Positions 34,340-43,014 of a stretch of DNA of 64,000 bases are shown here, piece after piece. A program made the position numbers and the translations under genes. This DNA comes from Consotaella aegiceratis (lineage in GTDB: Bacteria; Pseudomonadota; Alphaproteobacteria; Rhizobiales; Rhizobiaceae), in the NCBI RefSeq assembly GCF_036541425.1, contig NZ_JAZHFT010000028.1, positions 1-64,000 of the forward strand, written 5' to 3'. The notes under the pieces are model-generated. The model searched no databases. It was given only the letters and a program-made list of their open reading frames with translations, and had not been told where the DNA came from. The stretch's first letter is position 1; every line of letters begins with the position of its first letter.

Positions 34340-35758
34340 ATGGACGACGGATACAAGGGGCTGCGGCTCTTCAACACCATGACCCGGGCCAAGGAGGAGT
34401 TGCGGCCGCTCGACTGGCAGGACGCGACGATCCCGGCAGAGCGCAAGCGGGTCAAGATGTATGTCTGCGGTCCGACCGTCTACGACTACGCCCATATCGG
34501 CAACGCCCGACCCGTCGTCGTCTTCGACGTGCTCTACCGCCTGTTGCGCCATCTCTACGGCGAGGCGCATGTGGCGTATGCGCGCAACATCACCGACGTC
34601 GACGACAAGATCAACGCGCGCGCGGCCCGCGACTATCCGGATCTGCCGCTCAACGAAGCGATCGCCAGGGTGACCTCGGCGACGGCCGAGCAGTTCCACA
34701 AGGACATCGCCGCACTCGGCGCGCTGCCGCCTTCGATCGAGCCCCGCGCGACCGATCATATCGAGGCGATGAAGGCGATGATCGACGAGCTCATCGCCAA
34801 GGGTCATGCCTATGTCGCCGAGGGGCATGTGCTCTTCCATACGCCGTCCATGCCGGATTACGGCCAGCTCTCCCGGCGCTCGCTCGACGAGATGATCGCC
34901 GGCGCGCGCGTCGAGGTGGCGAGCTACAAAAAGGACGCCACGGATTTCGTGCTCTGGAAGCCGTCCTCGGAGGGCGAGCCCGGCTGGCCGTCGCCCGGCG
35001 GCATCGACGGGCTCGGACGGCCCGGCTGGCACATCGAGTGCTCGGCGATGAGCGGCGCGCATCTCGGTAAGGAGATCGACATCCATGGCGGCGGGCTCGA
35101 CCTGATCTTTCCGCACCACGAGAACGAGATCGCCCAGTCGCGCTGCGCCCATGGCACCAGCCGCATGGCGCAGGTCTGGATGCACAACGGCTATCTTCAG
35201 GTCGAAGGCCGCAAGATGGCGAAGTCGGAAGGCAACTTCGTCACGATCCACGACCTGTTGGAGACCGAGACCTTCGGCGGCCGTAAATGGCCGGGTGAAG
35301 TGTTGCGACTGGCGCTGCTCAAGACGCATTATCGCGAGCCGATCGACTTCACGCTGGCCAAGCTGGAGGAGGCGTCGCGCGAACTCGACCGCTGGGAGCG
35401 CTTCGCGGCCGACGCCACGGCGGATCCTTCGCTGGTGGACGAGGCGGTCGTTGCGGCGCTCTCCGACGATCTCGGCTTTTCCGAAGCGATCGCGGCGATC
35501 CACCGTGCCTTCGACGAGGGCAGGGCGGATGCCGCCTTGTCGGCGCTGGCCTTGCTCGGCATCGATCCTCGTCGCGAGCAAACGGTCGACCAGTCGGTCA
35601 CCGACCGCATCGCCCGTCGCCTCGATCTCATCAAGGCCAAAAACTGGGCCGAGGCGGACCGCATCCGCGACGAGCTTCTCGCCCAGGGCATCCAGCTCAA
35701 GGACGGCAAGGATCCGGAGACCGGCGAGCGCATCACCACCTGGGAGGTGAAACGTTGA
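34340..35758 (+). CDS. cysS: Cysteinyl-tRNA synthetase
   Basis: 472 aa. Class I synthetase with the HIGN motif (52-55) after YVCGPTVYDYA, the zinc-binding Cys in that segment, WHIECSAMS, FPHHENEIAQS, and KMAKS (292-296, KMSKS variant). Charges tRNA-Cys. The ATG is preceded by GGAGAGGACG. The next gene starts with a TTG that overlaps the cysS stop (TTGA), which suggests translational coupling. Confidence 0.96.
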   Translation: MDDGYKGLRLFNTMTRAKEELRPLDWQDATIPAERKRVKMYVCGPTVYDYAHIGNARPVVVFDVLYRLLRHLYGEAHVAYARNITDVDDKINARAARDYPDLPLNEAIARVTSATAEQFHKDIAALGALPPSIEPRATDHIEAMKAMIDELIAKGHAYVAEGHVLFHTPSMPDYGQLSRRSLDEMIAGARVEVASYKKDATDFVLWKPSSEGEPGWPSPGGIDGLGRPGWHIECSAMSGAHLGKEIDIHGGGLDLIFPHHENEIAQSRCAHGTSRMAQVWMHNGYLQVEGRKMAKSEGNFVTIHDLLETETFGGRKWPGEVLRLALLKTHYREPIDFTLAKLEEASRELDRWERFAADATADPSLVDEAVVAALSDDLGFSEAIAAIHRAFDEGRADAALSALALLGIDPRREQTVDQSVTDRIARRLDLIKAKNWAEADRIRDELLAQGIQLKDGKDPETGERITTWEVKR

Positions 35759-36711
35759 TCGGGGCGGAGAGGCCGCTCTACCCGCCTATCGAGCCTTACG
35801 AATACGGGCGTCTTTCGGTGGGCGGCGGCCACGAGATCTACTGGGAGCTCTGCGGCAATCCGGACGGCATCCCCGCGGTGTTCCTGCATGGCGGTCCGGG
35901 CAGCGGCTGCAGCCCGGCCCACCGCCGGCTGTTCGACCCGGAGCGCTACAAGACCCTCCTGTTCGATCAGCGCGGCTGTGGCCGCTCCAAGCCGACGGGG
36001 CTTTTGGAGGAGAACACCACCTGGGACCTCGTCGCCGACATGGAGCGGCTGCGCGAGGTGGCCAGGATCGACCGCTGGCTGGTGTTTGGCGGCTCCTGGG
36101 GCGCGGCGCTGGCGCTCGCCTATGCCGAGACCTATCCTGACCGGGTGACCGGGCTGATCCTGCGCGGCGTCTTCACCTGCCGCCAGGCCGAACTCGACTG
36201 GTTCTATGCCGGGGGTGCGGCCAAGCTCTTTCCCGACAAGTGGGAGGAGTTTCTGGCGCCGATCCCGCAGGAGGAACGGGGAGACCTGATCGCCGCCTAC
36301 CGCGAGCGTCTCACTCACCGTGAGCGCGCGGTGCGGCTGGAGGCGGCCCGCGCCTGGGCGGACTGGGAAGGCCAGACGGTGATGCTGCGCACCCGTGCGC
36401 GCGCCGTTGGCATGCCGAACGCCAGCGAGGCGACCATCGCCTTCTCGCGAATCGAGAACCATTACTTTCTGCACCGGGGCTGGCTGGAGGATGGGCAGCT
36501 CATCGCCAACGCCCATCGGCTGAGCGACATTCCCGGCGTGATCGTGCAGGGGCGCTACGACGTCGTGACGCCCGGCGAGACGAGTTGGCAGCTCTGGAAA
36601 GCCTGGCCACGCGCCGACTACCGCATGGTGGAAGGGGCGGGCCATGCCTTTTCCGAGCCCGGCATCCTGCAGGAGCTTCTGGCGGCGACGGACCGTTTCG
36701 CGGAGACCTGA
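35755..36711 (+). CDS. pip: Prolyl aminopeptidase, first copy
   Basis: 318 aa, an alpha/beta hydrolase (S33) that removes N-terminal proline. HGGPGSGCSPAHRRLFDP, the nucleophile elbow GGSWGAALALAY, catalytic Asp in GRYDVVTP and His in GAGHAFSEPG are present. Starts at a TTG overlapping the cysS stop, with GGGAGGTGAAACG as ribosome site. The second copy, separated by a GFA gene, is very similar. Confidence 0.92.
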   Translation: MIGAERPLYPPIEPYEYGRLSVGGGHEIYWELCGNPDGIPAVFLHGGPGSGCSPAHRRLFDPERYKTLLFDQRGCGRSKPTGLLEENTTWDLVADMERLREVARIDRWLVFGGSWGAALALAYAETYPDRVTGLILRGVFTCRQAELDWFYAGGAAKLFPDKWEEFLAPIPQEERGDLIAAYRERLTHRERAVRLEAARAWADWEGQTVMLRTRARAVGMPNASEATIAFSRIENHYFLHRGWLEDGQLIANAHRLSDIPGVIVQGRYDVVTPGETSWQLWKAWPRADYRMVEGAGHAFSEPGILQELLAATDRFAET

Positions 36712-36810
36712 CGCCGCAGTGGGAAACCGCGGTCCCGGCCATAGTTTCACCGAAGCAGACGGGTCCGATCGGGCGCAGCGCGCCGACATCGACGAAAGTC
36801 AGGAGGGACG

Positions 36811-37296
36811 ATGACGCTCGACAACAAGCCCATCTACACGGGCGGCTGCCAGTGCGGCGCCGTCCGCTTCCGCATCGAGGGCACGCTCAGCAATCCGCAC
36901 ATCTGCCATTGCCGCATGTGCCAGAAGGCCTTCGGTGGTTTTTTCGCGCCTCTCGTCTCCGCCAAGCTGGGGGACCTGAGATGGACTCGGGCCGAACCGA
37001 AGCGCTTCCAGTCGTCCAACAGGATCCTGCGGGGCTTCTGCCCCGACTGCGGCACGCCGCTGACCTATGAGGCACCGCACGGCATCGCGCTGGCGATCGG
37101 CGCGTTCGACGACCCCTCGGCCATCGCCCCGGCCAGCCAGTGCGGCGCCGAGGGTACGCTGCCCTATTTCGACCGGCTGCACGACCTGCCGGCGACGACC
37201 ACGGACGAGGACGCCAGGCAGCATCCCGAGCTTCTGGATATGGTGTCCTTCCAGCATCCCGACCACGAGACCGAAACCGACGAACCAACGAGGTAA
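36811..37296 (+). CDS. GFA-family (glutathione-dependent formaldehyde-activating-like) protein
   Basis: 161 aa. GFA/CENP-V domain with zinc-binding Cys motifs: GGCQCGAVRF, CHCRMCQKAFGG, and GFCPDCGTPL. Many members are of unknown function; few are real formaldehyde-glutathione enzymes. It lies between the two prolyl aminopeptidase genes on the same strand, with 9 bases to the second one. Confidence 0.88.
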   Translation: MTLDNKPIYTGGCQCGAVRFRIEGTLSNPHICHCRMCQKAFGGFFAPLVSAKLGDLRWTRAEPKRFQSSNRILRGFCPDCGTPLTYEAPHGIALAIGAFDDPSAIAPASQCGAEGTLPYFDRLHDLPATTTDEDARQHPELLDMVSFQHPDHETETDEPTR

Positions 37297-37305
37297 GCGA
37301 GCGAC

Positions 37306-38265
37306 ATGAGCGAGTTACGTGGGCTCTATCCGGAGATCGAACCGTTCGAGCACGGCATGCTCGACGTCGGCGACGGCCATCGGATCTATTGGGAGCGATG
37401 CGGCACCAAGGGGGCAAAGCCGGCGGTCTTTCTGCACGGCGGACCCGGCGGGGGCTGCGGATCGGCCCACCGCCGCCTGTTCGACCCGACCCGTTATGAC
37501 GTCCTGCTGTTCGACCAGCGCGGCTGCGGCCGCTCGACGCCGCACGCCGAACTGGAGGCCAACACGACCTGGCACCTCGTCGCGGACATCGAGCGGCTGC
37601 GCGCCCTGATGGGCGTGGAAAAATGGCTGGTGTTCGGCGGTTCCTGGGGCTCGACCCTGGCGCTCGCCTATGCCGAAACCCATCCTGAGCGGGTGAGCGA
37701 ACTGGTCGTGCGTGGCATCTATACGCTGCGGCGGGCGGAACTGTCCTGGTACTATCAGTTCGGCGTCTCGGAGATGTTTCCCGACAAGTGGGAGCGATTC
37801 GTTGCCCCGATCCCGCAGGCCGAGCGCGACGACCTGATCGCGGCCTACCGGCGCCGGCTGACGGGCTCGAACCGGGCCGAGCAGGTCGCGGCCGCCAAGG
37901 CCTGGAGCCTGTGGGAGGGCGGGACCATCACGCTCCTGCCCGACCCGTCGCTCACCAGCCAGCACGGCGACGAGGACTTCGCCCTCGCATTCGCGCGGAT
38001 CGAGAACCACTATTTCGTGCACGACGGCTGGCTGGACAAAGGGCAACTGATCCGCGACGCCGGACGCCTCAAGGGCATTCCCGGCACCATCGTGCACGGC
38101 CGCTACGACATGCCGTGCCCGATGCGCACCGCCTGGGATCTCCACCTCGCCTGGCCCGACGCCGACTTTCATCTGATCGAGGGCGCCGGTCATGCCTACA
38201 ACGAACCGGGCATCCTCGACCGCCTCATCCGCGCCACGGACCGGTACGCGGGCAAGGACAGCTAA
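37306..38265 (+). CDS. pip: Prolyl aminopeptidase, second copy
   Basis: 319 aa, a paralogue of the product at 35755 along its whole length, including HGGPGGGCGSAHRRLFDP, GGSWGSTLALAYAETHP, GRYDMPCP and EGAGHAYNEPG. The elbow GGSWGSTL is the canonical one. Both copies keep the catalytic Ser, Asp and His, so both should be active. Co-directional with the GFA gene 9 bases upstream. Confidence 0.93.
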   Translation: MSELRGLYPEIEPFEHGMLDVGDGHRIYWERCGTKGAKPAVFLHGGPGGGCGSAHRRLFDPTRYDVLLFDQRGCGRSTPHAELEANTTWHLVADIERLRALMGVEKWLVFGGSWGSTLALAYAETHPERVSELVVRGIYTLRRAELSWYYQFGVSEMFPDKWERFVAPIPQAERDDLIAAYRRRLTGSNRAEQVAAAKAWSLWEGGTITLLPDPSLTSQHGDEDFALAFARIENHYFVHDGWLDKGQLIRDAGRLKGIPGTIVHGRYDMPCPMRTAWDLHLAWPDADFHLIEGAGHAYNEPGILDRLIRATDRYAGKDS

Positions 38266-38445
38266 ATCCAGGATTGTTGCCCTGCGCCATGGCTGCAAGG
38301 TGGGGAGCCGTGGCGGGGCTCGTTGTCGGTCCGTGCCCGTTCCGTTCTACCCATCAACGAAACTGATTGCTGGAATCACCAAAATCGGGATGTGAGCGGA
38401 TCGGCGCTCTGCTACATCGACCGTTTCGATGGATGGCGGGCGAGC

Positions 38446-39381
38446 ATGGCAACGGCGGACGGCGAGGACAGGCGGGGATACGGCTACGCGATCGGCGCCT
38501 ATGCCATCTGGGGGCTGCTCATGCCCTTCTACCTCAAGGCGCTCGACCATGTGCCGGCGTTCGAGGTCCTGGCTCACCGTATCCTCTGGTCGATTCCCTT
38601 CGCCGCGCTGATCCTGTGGTGGCAGGGAACGTTCGGCTCGGTGTGGCGCCACTTTCGCAGCCCGCGCACGCTGGCCTTGGCCACGCTGACCGCGACCCTC
38701 GTCTCGACCAATTGGGGCGTCTACATCTATGCGGTGGCGAGCGGCCATCTGATGGAGGCGTCGCTCGGCTACTACATCAACCCGCTCATCAACGTGCTTC
38801 TGGCGACGATCTTTCTGGGCGAACGGCCCGACCGGCGCCAGGGCGTGGCGATCGCGCTGGCCGCGATCGGCGTGGCCATCATGACGGTGAAGGCCGGCGG
38901 CGTGCCCTATCTCTCGCTGATCCTGGCGCTGACCTTCGGCTTCTACGGACTGGTGCGCAAGGTCGTGCCGGTCGGCGCCTCGGATGGCTTCTTCGTCGAG
39001 GTGGTGATCCTGGCTCTGCCGTCCTTGCTGGTTCTGGTGCTGCTGCCCGACGCGCATCACTTCCTGGCGAACCGTAACGAGACCCTGCTGCTCGTCCTCG
39101 CCGGACCGATGACCTCGGTGCCGCTGATCCTCTACGCCGCGGGCGCTCGCCTGCTGCATTTCACCACCATCGGCATCCTGCAATATCTGGCGCCGACCGG
39201 CATGTTCCTGATCGCAGTCTTCGTCTTCGGCGAGCCCTTCTCGCTCTGGCAGCTCACCGCCTTCGCCTTCATCTGGGGTGCGCTGGCCGTCTACACCTGG
39301 TCGCTGTTCGCCAAGGGCAGGGCGCGGCGCAGGGCGGCGCTGGCCAAGGCCACGACCGCCTGCTCGTCGCCCGCCGAATAG
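38446..39381 (+). CDS. rarD: EamA-family transporter RarD
   Basis: 311 aa with ten predicted membrane helices. RarD marks are GYAIGAYAIWGLLMPFYLKAL at the start, HRILWSIPFA and TNWGVYIYAVASGHLMEASLGYYINPL-like sequence in the middle. RarD proteins are linked to chloramphenicol tolerance in name only; the substrate is unknown. The ATG at 38446 is chosen because the upstream frame has no membrane helix and poor similarity. Confidence 0.92.
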   Translation: MATADGEDRRGYGYAIGAYAIWGLLMPFYLKALDHVPAFEVLAHRILWSIPFAALILWWQGTFGSVWRHFRSPRTLALATLTATLVSTNWGVYIYAVASGHLMEASLGYYINPLINVLLATIFLGERPDRRQGVAIALAAIGVAIMTVKAGGVPYLSLILALTFGFYGLVRKVVPVGASDGFFVEVVILALPSLLVLVLLPDAHHFLANRNETLLLVLAGPMTSVPLILYAAGARLLHFTTIGILQYLAPTGMFLIAVFVFGEPFSLWQLTAFAFIWGALAVYTWSLFAKGRARRRAALAKATTACSSPAE

Positions 39382-39382
39382 A

Positions 39383-39426
39383 GCGTGATGCCGAAAAGTT
39401 GCAGACTTTTCGGTCCCACCTCACGC
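39383..39426. repeat. Compound palindrome after rarD
   Basis: Nested stems: outer GCGTGA (39383-39388) with TCACGC (39421-39426), inner CCGAAAAGT (39391-39399) with ACTTTTCGG (39405-39413), loop TGCAG. It lies right behind the rarD stop. The GATGCCGAAAAGT core is common in intergenic palindromes of Hyphomicrobiales. It may also act as a terminator, though no T run follows. Confidence 0.7.
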
Positions 39427-39487
39427 GGGAAAACGGGAGATTGGAGCGGCACCGCGATTCAGCCCGAACGCAGATCGCCCTACGACC

Positions 39488-41038
39488 TCAGCCGCCGTCG
39501 CTCCAGCGCGTGCGGTAGAGATCGAAGCGGCGATCGCGCAGGTTTCTCACCGATCCTTCGAAGCGCGCCCAGGAGAGCGCCGCCAGATTGAGATCGGCGA
39601 CGGCCACCATCTCGACATTTTCGCTGGTCTCCGCCGCGATGCCGTCGCGCGCGAAGGGAAAGTCGCACGGCGTGAAGATGCCGGACTGCGCGTATTCGAT
39701 ATCGAGATTGTCGACATTGCCGAGATTGCCGGTCATGCCCGAGGTCACGACGTAGCACTGGTTTTCCACCGCGCGCGCCTGACAGCAGTAGCGCACCCGC
39801 AGATAACCGTGGCGGGTGTCGGTGTTGAAGGGCACGAAGAGAATGCGCGCGCCCTGGTCGACGAGGCGGCGCGCGATCTCCGGAAATTCGGAATCGTAGC
39901 AGATCATCAGGCCGATCGGTCCGCAGTCCGTCTCCACCGTGTCGATCGGGTCGCCGCCCTTGATCGACCAGTACTGCCGCTCGTTCGGCGTCGGGTGGAT
40001 CTTCTCGCGGGCGTGCACGGAGCCGTCGCGCAGGAAGACGTAGCCGACGTTCTGGATGTCGCCGTCGTCGGTCTTGGTGGCGTGGCTGCCGCCGATGATG
40101 TTGATGTTGCGGCGGATCGCCATCTGCGACAGGCGCTCGACGAAGTCGGGCGTATGCTCGGACAGCCGCTGGATCGCGGCGTCCGGAGCGAGCGTTTCCG
40201 GCTCGCAGGAGAGCAGCATCAAGGTGAAGAGTTCGGGAAAGACCACGAAGTCGCCACCGTAGTCGGCCGCCACCTCGACGAAATACTCCACCGCCTTGTA
40301 GAAATCGTCGGGCGCGCCGATCTGGCGCGCTTCCATCTGGACCGTCACCACCCGCACCACGTCGGGATTGCCGCGATTGACGGGTTGCGCCTCGCGCGCC
40401 GGATCGTAATAGGGATTGTTCCAGCACATCAGCACGCCGTTGCCGCCGGATGCCTTGTCTTCGGGATAGTAGTTGCGCAGCACCTTGACCGGTTCGAAGC
40501 CGGCCTGGATGTGGAAGGTGGCGACCGGATCGTTGACCTCGCGGTTGCGGATCGCTTCCAGATAGGCCCGCGGCTCCGGATAGCGTCGGCGATGGCGTTG
40601 GTAGCCGGGCATCCGGCCGCCGAAGACGATACCTTTCAGGTCGAGATCGTGGCACAGCCGCCGCCGGGCGTCGTAAAGCCGCTTGCCGATGCGCTGGCGG
40701 CGATAGTCCGGATCGACACAGACCTCGATGCCATAAAGCCAGTCGCCGTGCCGATCGTGTAGGCTGGCATAGCCGCCGCCGGTGATCTCGGCCCAGCTGT
40801 GTTCGCGGAAGGCGCGCTCTTCCGGCACCATCATCGTCGCGGCATAGCCAACCACCGTGCCTTCGTAGAGCACCACGAACTGCCCGTCCGGGAAGCTTGA
40901 GAGCTGGCCTTGGATCGTGCCCCGCGTGTAGGGCGCTTCATCGCGGAAAACCTTGGCCGACAGGGCGATGATCGCGTCGATATCGGATTTGCGGGCGGTG
41001 CGGACTTCGATTTTGGGCGGCGTCTGGCGTTCGGCCAT
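39488..41038 (-). CDS. Acetyltransferase-nitrilase fusion (GNAT plus carbon-nitrogen hydrolase)
   Basis: 516 aa. Residues about 10-190 are a GNAT fold with VDPDYRRQRIGKRLYDARR as acetyl-CoA loop. Residues about 225-500 are a nitrilase-superfamily amidase with the triad E269 (VVFPELF), K346 (AREKIHPTP) and C380 (GLMICYDSEFPE). This two-domain arrangement is known as a stable family; the joint substrate has not been assigned, to my knowledge. The ATG at 41038 gives a normal GNAT start. Confidence 0.9.
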   Translation of the reverse strand: MAERQTPPKIEVRTARKSDIDAIIALSAKVFRDEAPYTRGTIQGQLSSFPDGQFVVLYEGTVVGYAATMMVPEERAFREHSWAEITGGGYASLHDRHGDWLYGIEVCVDPDYRRQRIGKRLYDARRRLCHDLDLKGIVFGGRMPGYQRHRRRYPEPRAYLEAIRNREVNDPVATFHIQAGFEPVKVLRNYYPEDKASGGNGVLMCWNNPYYDPAREAQPVNRGNPDVVRVVTVQMEARQIGAPDDFYKAVEYFVEVAADYGGDFVVFPELFTLMLLSCEPETLAPDAAIQRLSEHTPDFVERLSQMAIRRNINIIGGSHATKTDDGDIQNVGYVFLRDGSVHAREKIHPTPNERQYWSIKGGDPIDTVETDCGPIGLMICYDSEFPEIARRLVDQGARILFVPFNTDTRHGYLRVRYCCQARAVENQCYVVTSGMTGNLGNVDNLDIEYAQSGIFTPCDFPFARDGIAAETSENVEMVAVADLNLAALSWARFEGSVRNLRDRRFDLYRTRWSDGG

Positions 41039-41109
41039 GGAAGGAAGCGGACCTCATGTTGTTGTCGGGAGGCCTGAGAAATAAGCCTCCCGACCCGCCG
41101 AGCAACCCG

Positions 41110-41715
41110 TCACATGCGTTCGATGAAGCCGCTTGCCTCCTCATGCGGCCCGTCGGTGGGCGCGGCGAGGATCGCCGGCACGATATCCTGCGCCTGGTCG
41201 ACGACCAGCGGCCGCAGATGCTGCGCGCGGTGAATGAAGCCCGCATCGCGCATATGGTCGACCAGCTTCAGGAGCGGGTCCCAGAACCCGCCTATATTGG
41301 CGATGGCGATCGGCTTGGCGTGGCGGCCAAGCTGGCTCCAGGTCATGATCTCGACCAGTTCCTCCAGCGTGCCGATCCCGCCGGGCAGCGCCACGAAGGC
41401 ATCGGAATGGCGGAACATCATGTGCTTGCGCTGGTGCATGTCTTCGGTGACGTGCAGTTCGTCGAGGCGTTTCAGCTCCTCACCGTTCGCCTCCATGTCG
41501 ATCAGGAAGCGCGGGATGATGCCGGTCACCGCGCCGCCGGCCTCCTGTACCGCATCGGCGACGGCACCCATGACGCCCCGCGTGCCGCCGCCGTAGACGA
41601 GGCGCAGGCCGGCCTCGGCCATCGACCGCCCGAGGCTCCGGGCGGCTTCCAGGTGAATGGAATCGTGCCCGGGCGAGGAACCGCAGTAGACACAAATGGA
41701 TCGAATCGCGCTCAT
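41110..41715 (-). CDS. LOG-family nucleotide phosphoribohydrolase
   Basis: 201 aa. LOG (TIGR00730) proteins cleave ribose-phosphate from AMP or cytokinin nucleotides. The motif PGGIGTLEELVEIMTW (PGGxGTxxE) and the start ICVYCGSSPG with GRSMAEAGLRLVYGGG are intact. In bacteria they probably recycle nucleotide 5'-monophosphates. Upstream of the fusion gene on the same strand with 71 bases between them. Confidence 0.9.
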   Translation of the reverse strand: MSAIRSICVYCGSSPGHDSIHLEAARSLGRSMAEAGLRLVYGGGTRGVMGAVADAVQEAGGAVTGIIPRFLIDMEANGEELKRLDELHVTEDMHQRKHMMFRHSDAFVALPGGIGTLEELVEIMTWSQLGRHAKPIAIANIGGFWDPLLKLVDHMRDAGFIHRAQHLRPLVVDQAQDIVPAILAAPTDGPHEEASGFIERM

Positions 41716-41808
41716 GAAGAGCGACGGTCGACTGCATCCGCACCAAGGTCAAGATGGACCGCACATGGAAGGGGCGGATGGGCAGGCCCAGCGCCGGCGG
41801 TCCAGGCC

Positions 41809-42669
41809 TCAGATCGCGGTTTTCAGGCTCTCCTCGATGTAGATCTCGCGTAGTCGCCGCGCGACCGGGCCGGGCTGTCCGCCGCCGACCCGCGCGCCGT
41901 CGATCTCGATCACCGGATGGACGAAGGTCGTCGCCGAGGTGATGAAGGCTTCTTGGGCTGCCTGAGCCTCCTCGATCGAGAAGCCGCGCTCCTCGACCGT
42001 CAGCCCCGATTCCTCCGCCAGCCGCAGGATCGCCGCGCGGGTGATGCCATGCAGGATCGACTGCGAGCGCTCGCGCGTGACGATGGTACCGTCCTCGGTC
42101 ACGATATAGGCGTTGTTGGACGAGCCCTCGGTGACGAGCCCGTCGCGCACCATCCAGGCGTCGTCGACGTGATGGTGCTTGGCTTCCATCTTCGCCATGG
42201 CGGAGGCGAGAAGCTGCACCGTCTTGATGTCGCAGCGTCCCCAGCGGATGTCCGGCATGGAGACGACCTTGATGCCGCGCACCGCGATGGGACTGTCGAC
42301 CACCGATTTGGTCTGGGTGAACATCACCAGCGTCGGTGCCGTCTCCGCTGGCGGAAACACGAAGTCGCGGTCGCCCGCATTGCCGCGCGTCACCTGGAGA
42401 TAGACCAGGCCCTCGTCGATCCCGTTTCTGGCGACCAGTTCGCGGTGCACGCCGAGCAGGGCCTCGTCGTCGAGCGGCGAGGGCATCTCCAGTTCGCCGA
42501 GGGAGCGTCGCAGCCGCTGCATATGGCCCGCATAGTCGATCAGCTTACCGCCCACCACGGAGGTAACCTCATAGACGGCGTCGGCGAACAGGAAACCGCG
42601 ATCGAAGATCGACACGGTGGCCTCTTCTTCCGGCACAAAGGCGCTATTGACATAAACAGTGCGGCTCAT
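41809..42669 (-). CDS. D-amino acid aminotransferase (class IV, PLP)
   Basis: 286 aa from the ATG at 42669 (GAAGGAATGGTC before it). Fold-type IV PLP enzyme with catalytic Lys149 (CDIKTVQLL) and E181 in VTEGSSNNAYIV. It resembles the D-alanine aminotransferase group (DRGFLFADAVYEVT at the start) more than branched-chain IlvE. It interconverts D-Ala, D-Glu and the keto acids, which relates loosely to the dgcNA genes 10 kb away. Confidence 0.87.
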   Translation of the reverse strand: MSRTVYVNSAFVPEEEATVSIFDRGFLFADAVYEVTSVVGGKLIDYAGHMQRLRRSLGELEMPSPLDDEALLGVHRELVARNGIDEGLVYLQVTRGNAGDRDFVFPPAETAPTLVMFTQTKSVVDSPIAVRGIKVVSMPDIRWGRCDIKTVQLLASAMAKMEAKHHHVDDAWMVRDGLVTEGSSNNAYIVTEDGTIVTRERSQSILHGITRAAILRLAEESGLTVEERGFSIEEAQAAQEAFITSATTFVHPVIEIDGARVGGGQPGPVARRLREIYIEESLKTAI

Positions 42670-43014
42670 GACCATTCCTTCGGGCGAGGGGAGATACCGC
42701 TGATGCTGCGGTGCGAACACGAAGAGGTAGCGCGATCACGGCGGCTGCGGCAAGCAGATCATGCAGAGCCGGGTCCGGTGGTCACGCATTCTTCCGCTGC
42801 CAAATGACGCACCATCGGGGAGGCAGTGACCGAAGCCTCCTGCCGCGCCGCGTTCCCGCCCTTTGCGGCCGCGGTGGCTCCGCCGAGCAGCTCCGGTGTC
42901 CCCGTCGTCCTGCAAAGCTCTATTGCAGACGATGGGTAATGTGAGGTACGTACATCAAAAAGCTTGGTGGGCCGAAGTCGCTCGACAGGTTCCGCCTTTG
43001 GGAGACCCGATTCT
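42670..43014. other. Intergenic region between aminotransferase and xylA
   Basis: 345 bases between two divergent genes; it should hold both promoters. It contains a short GTACGTAC palindrome at about 42946-42953, 60 bases before the xylA ATG. I recognised no XylR gene next to the operon and no definite operator. Confidence 0.5.
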
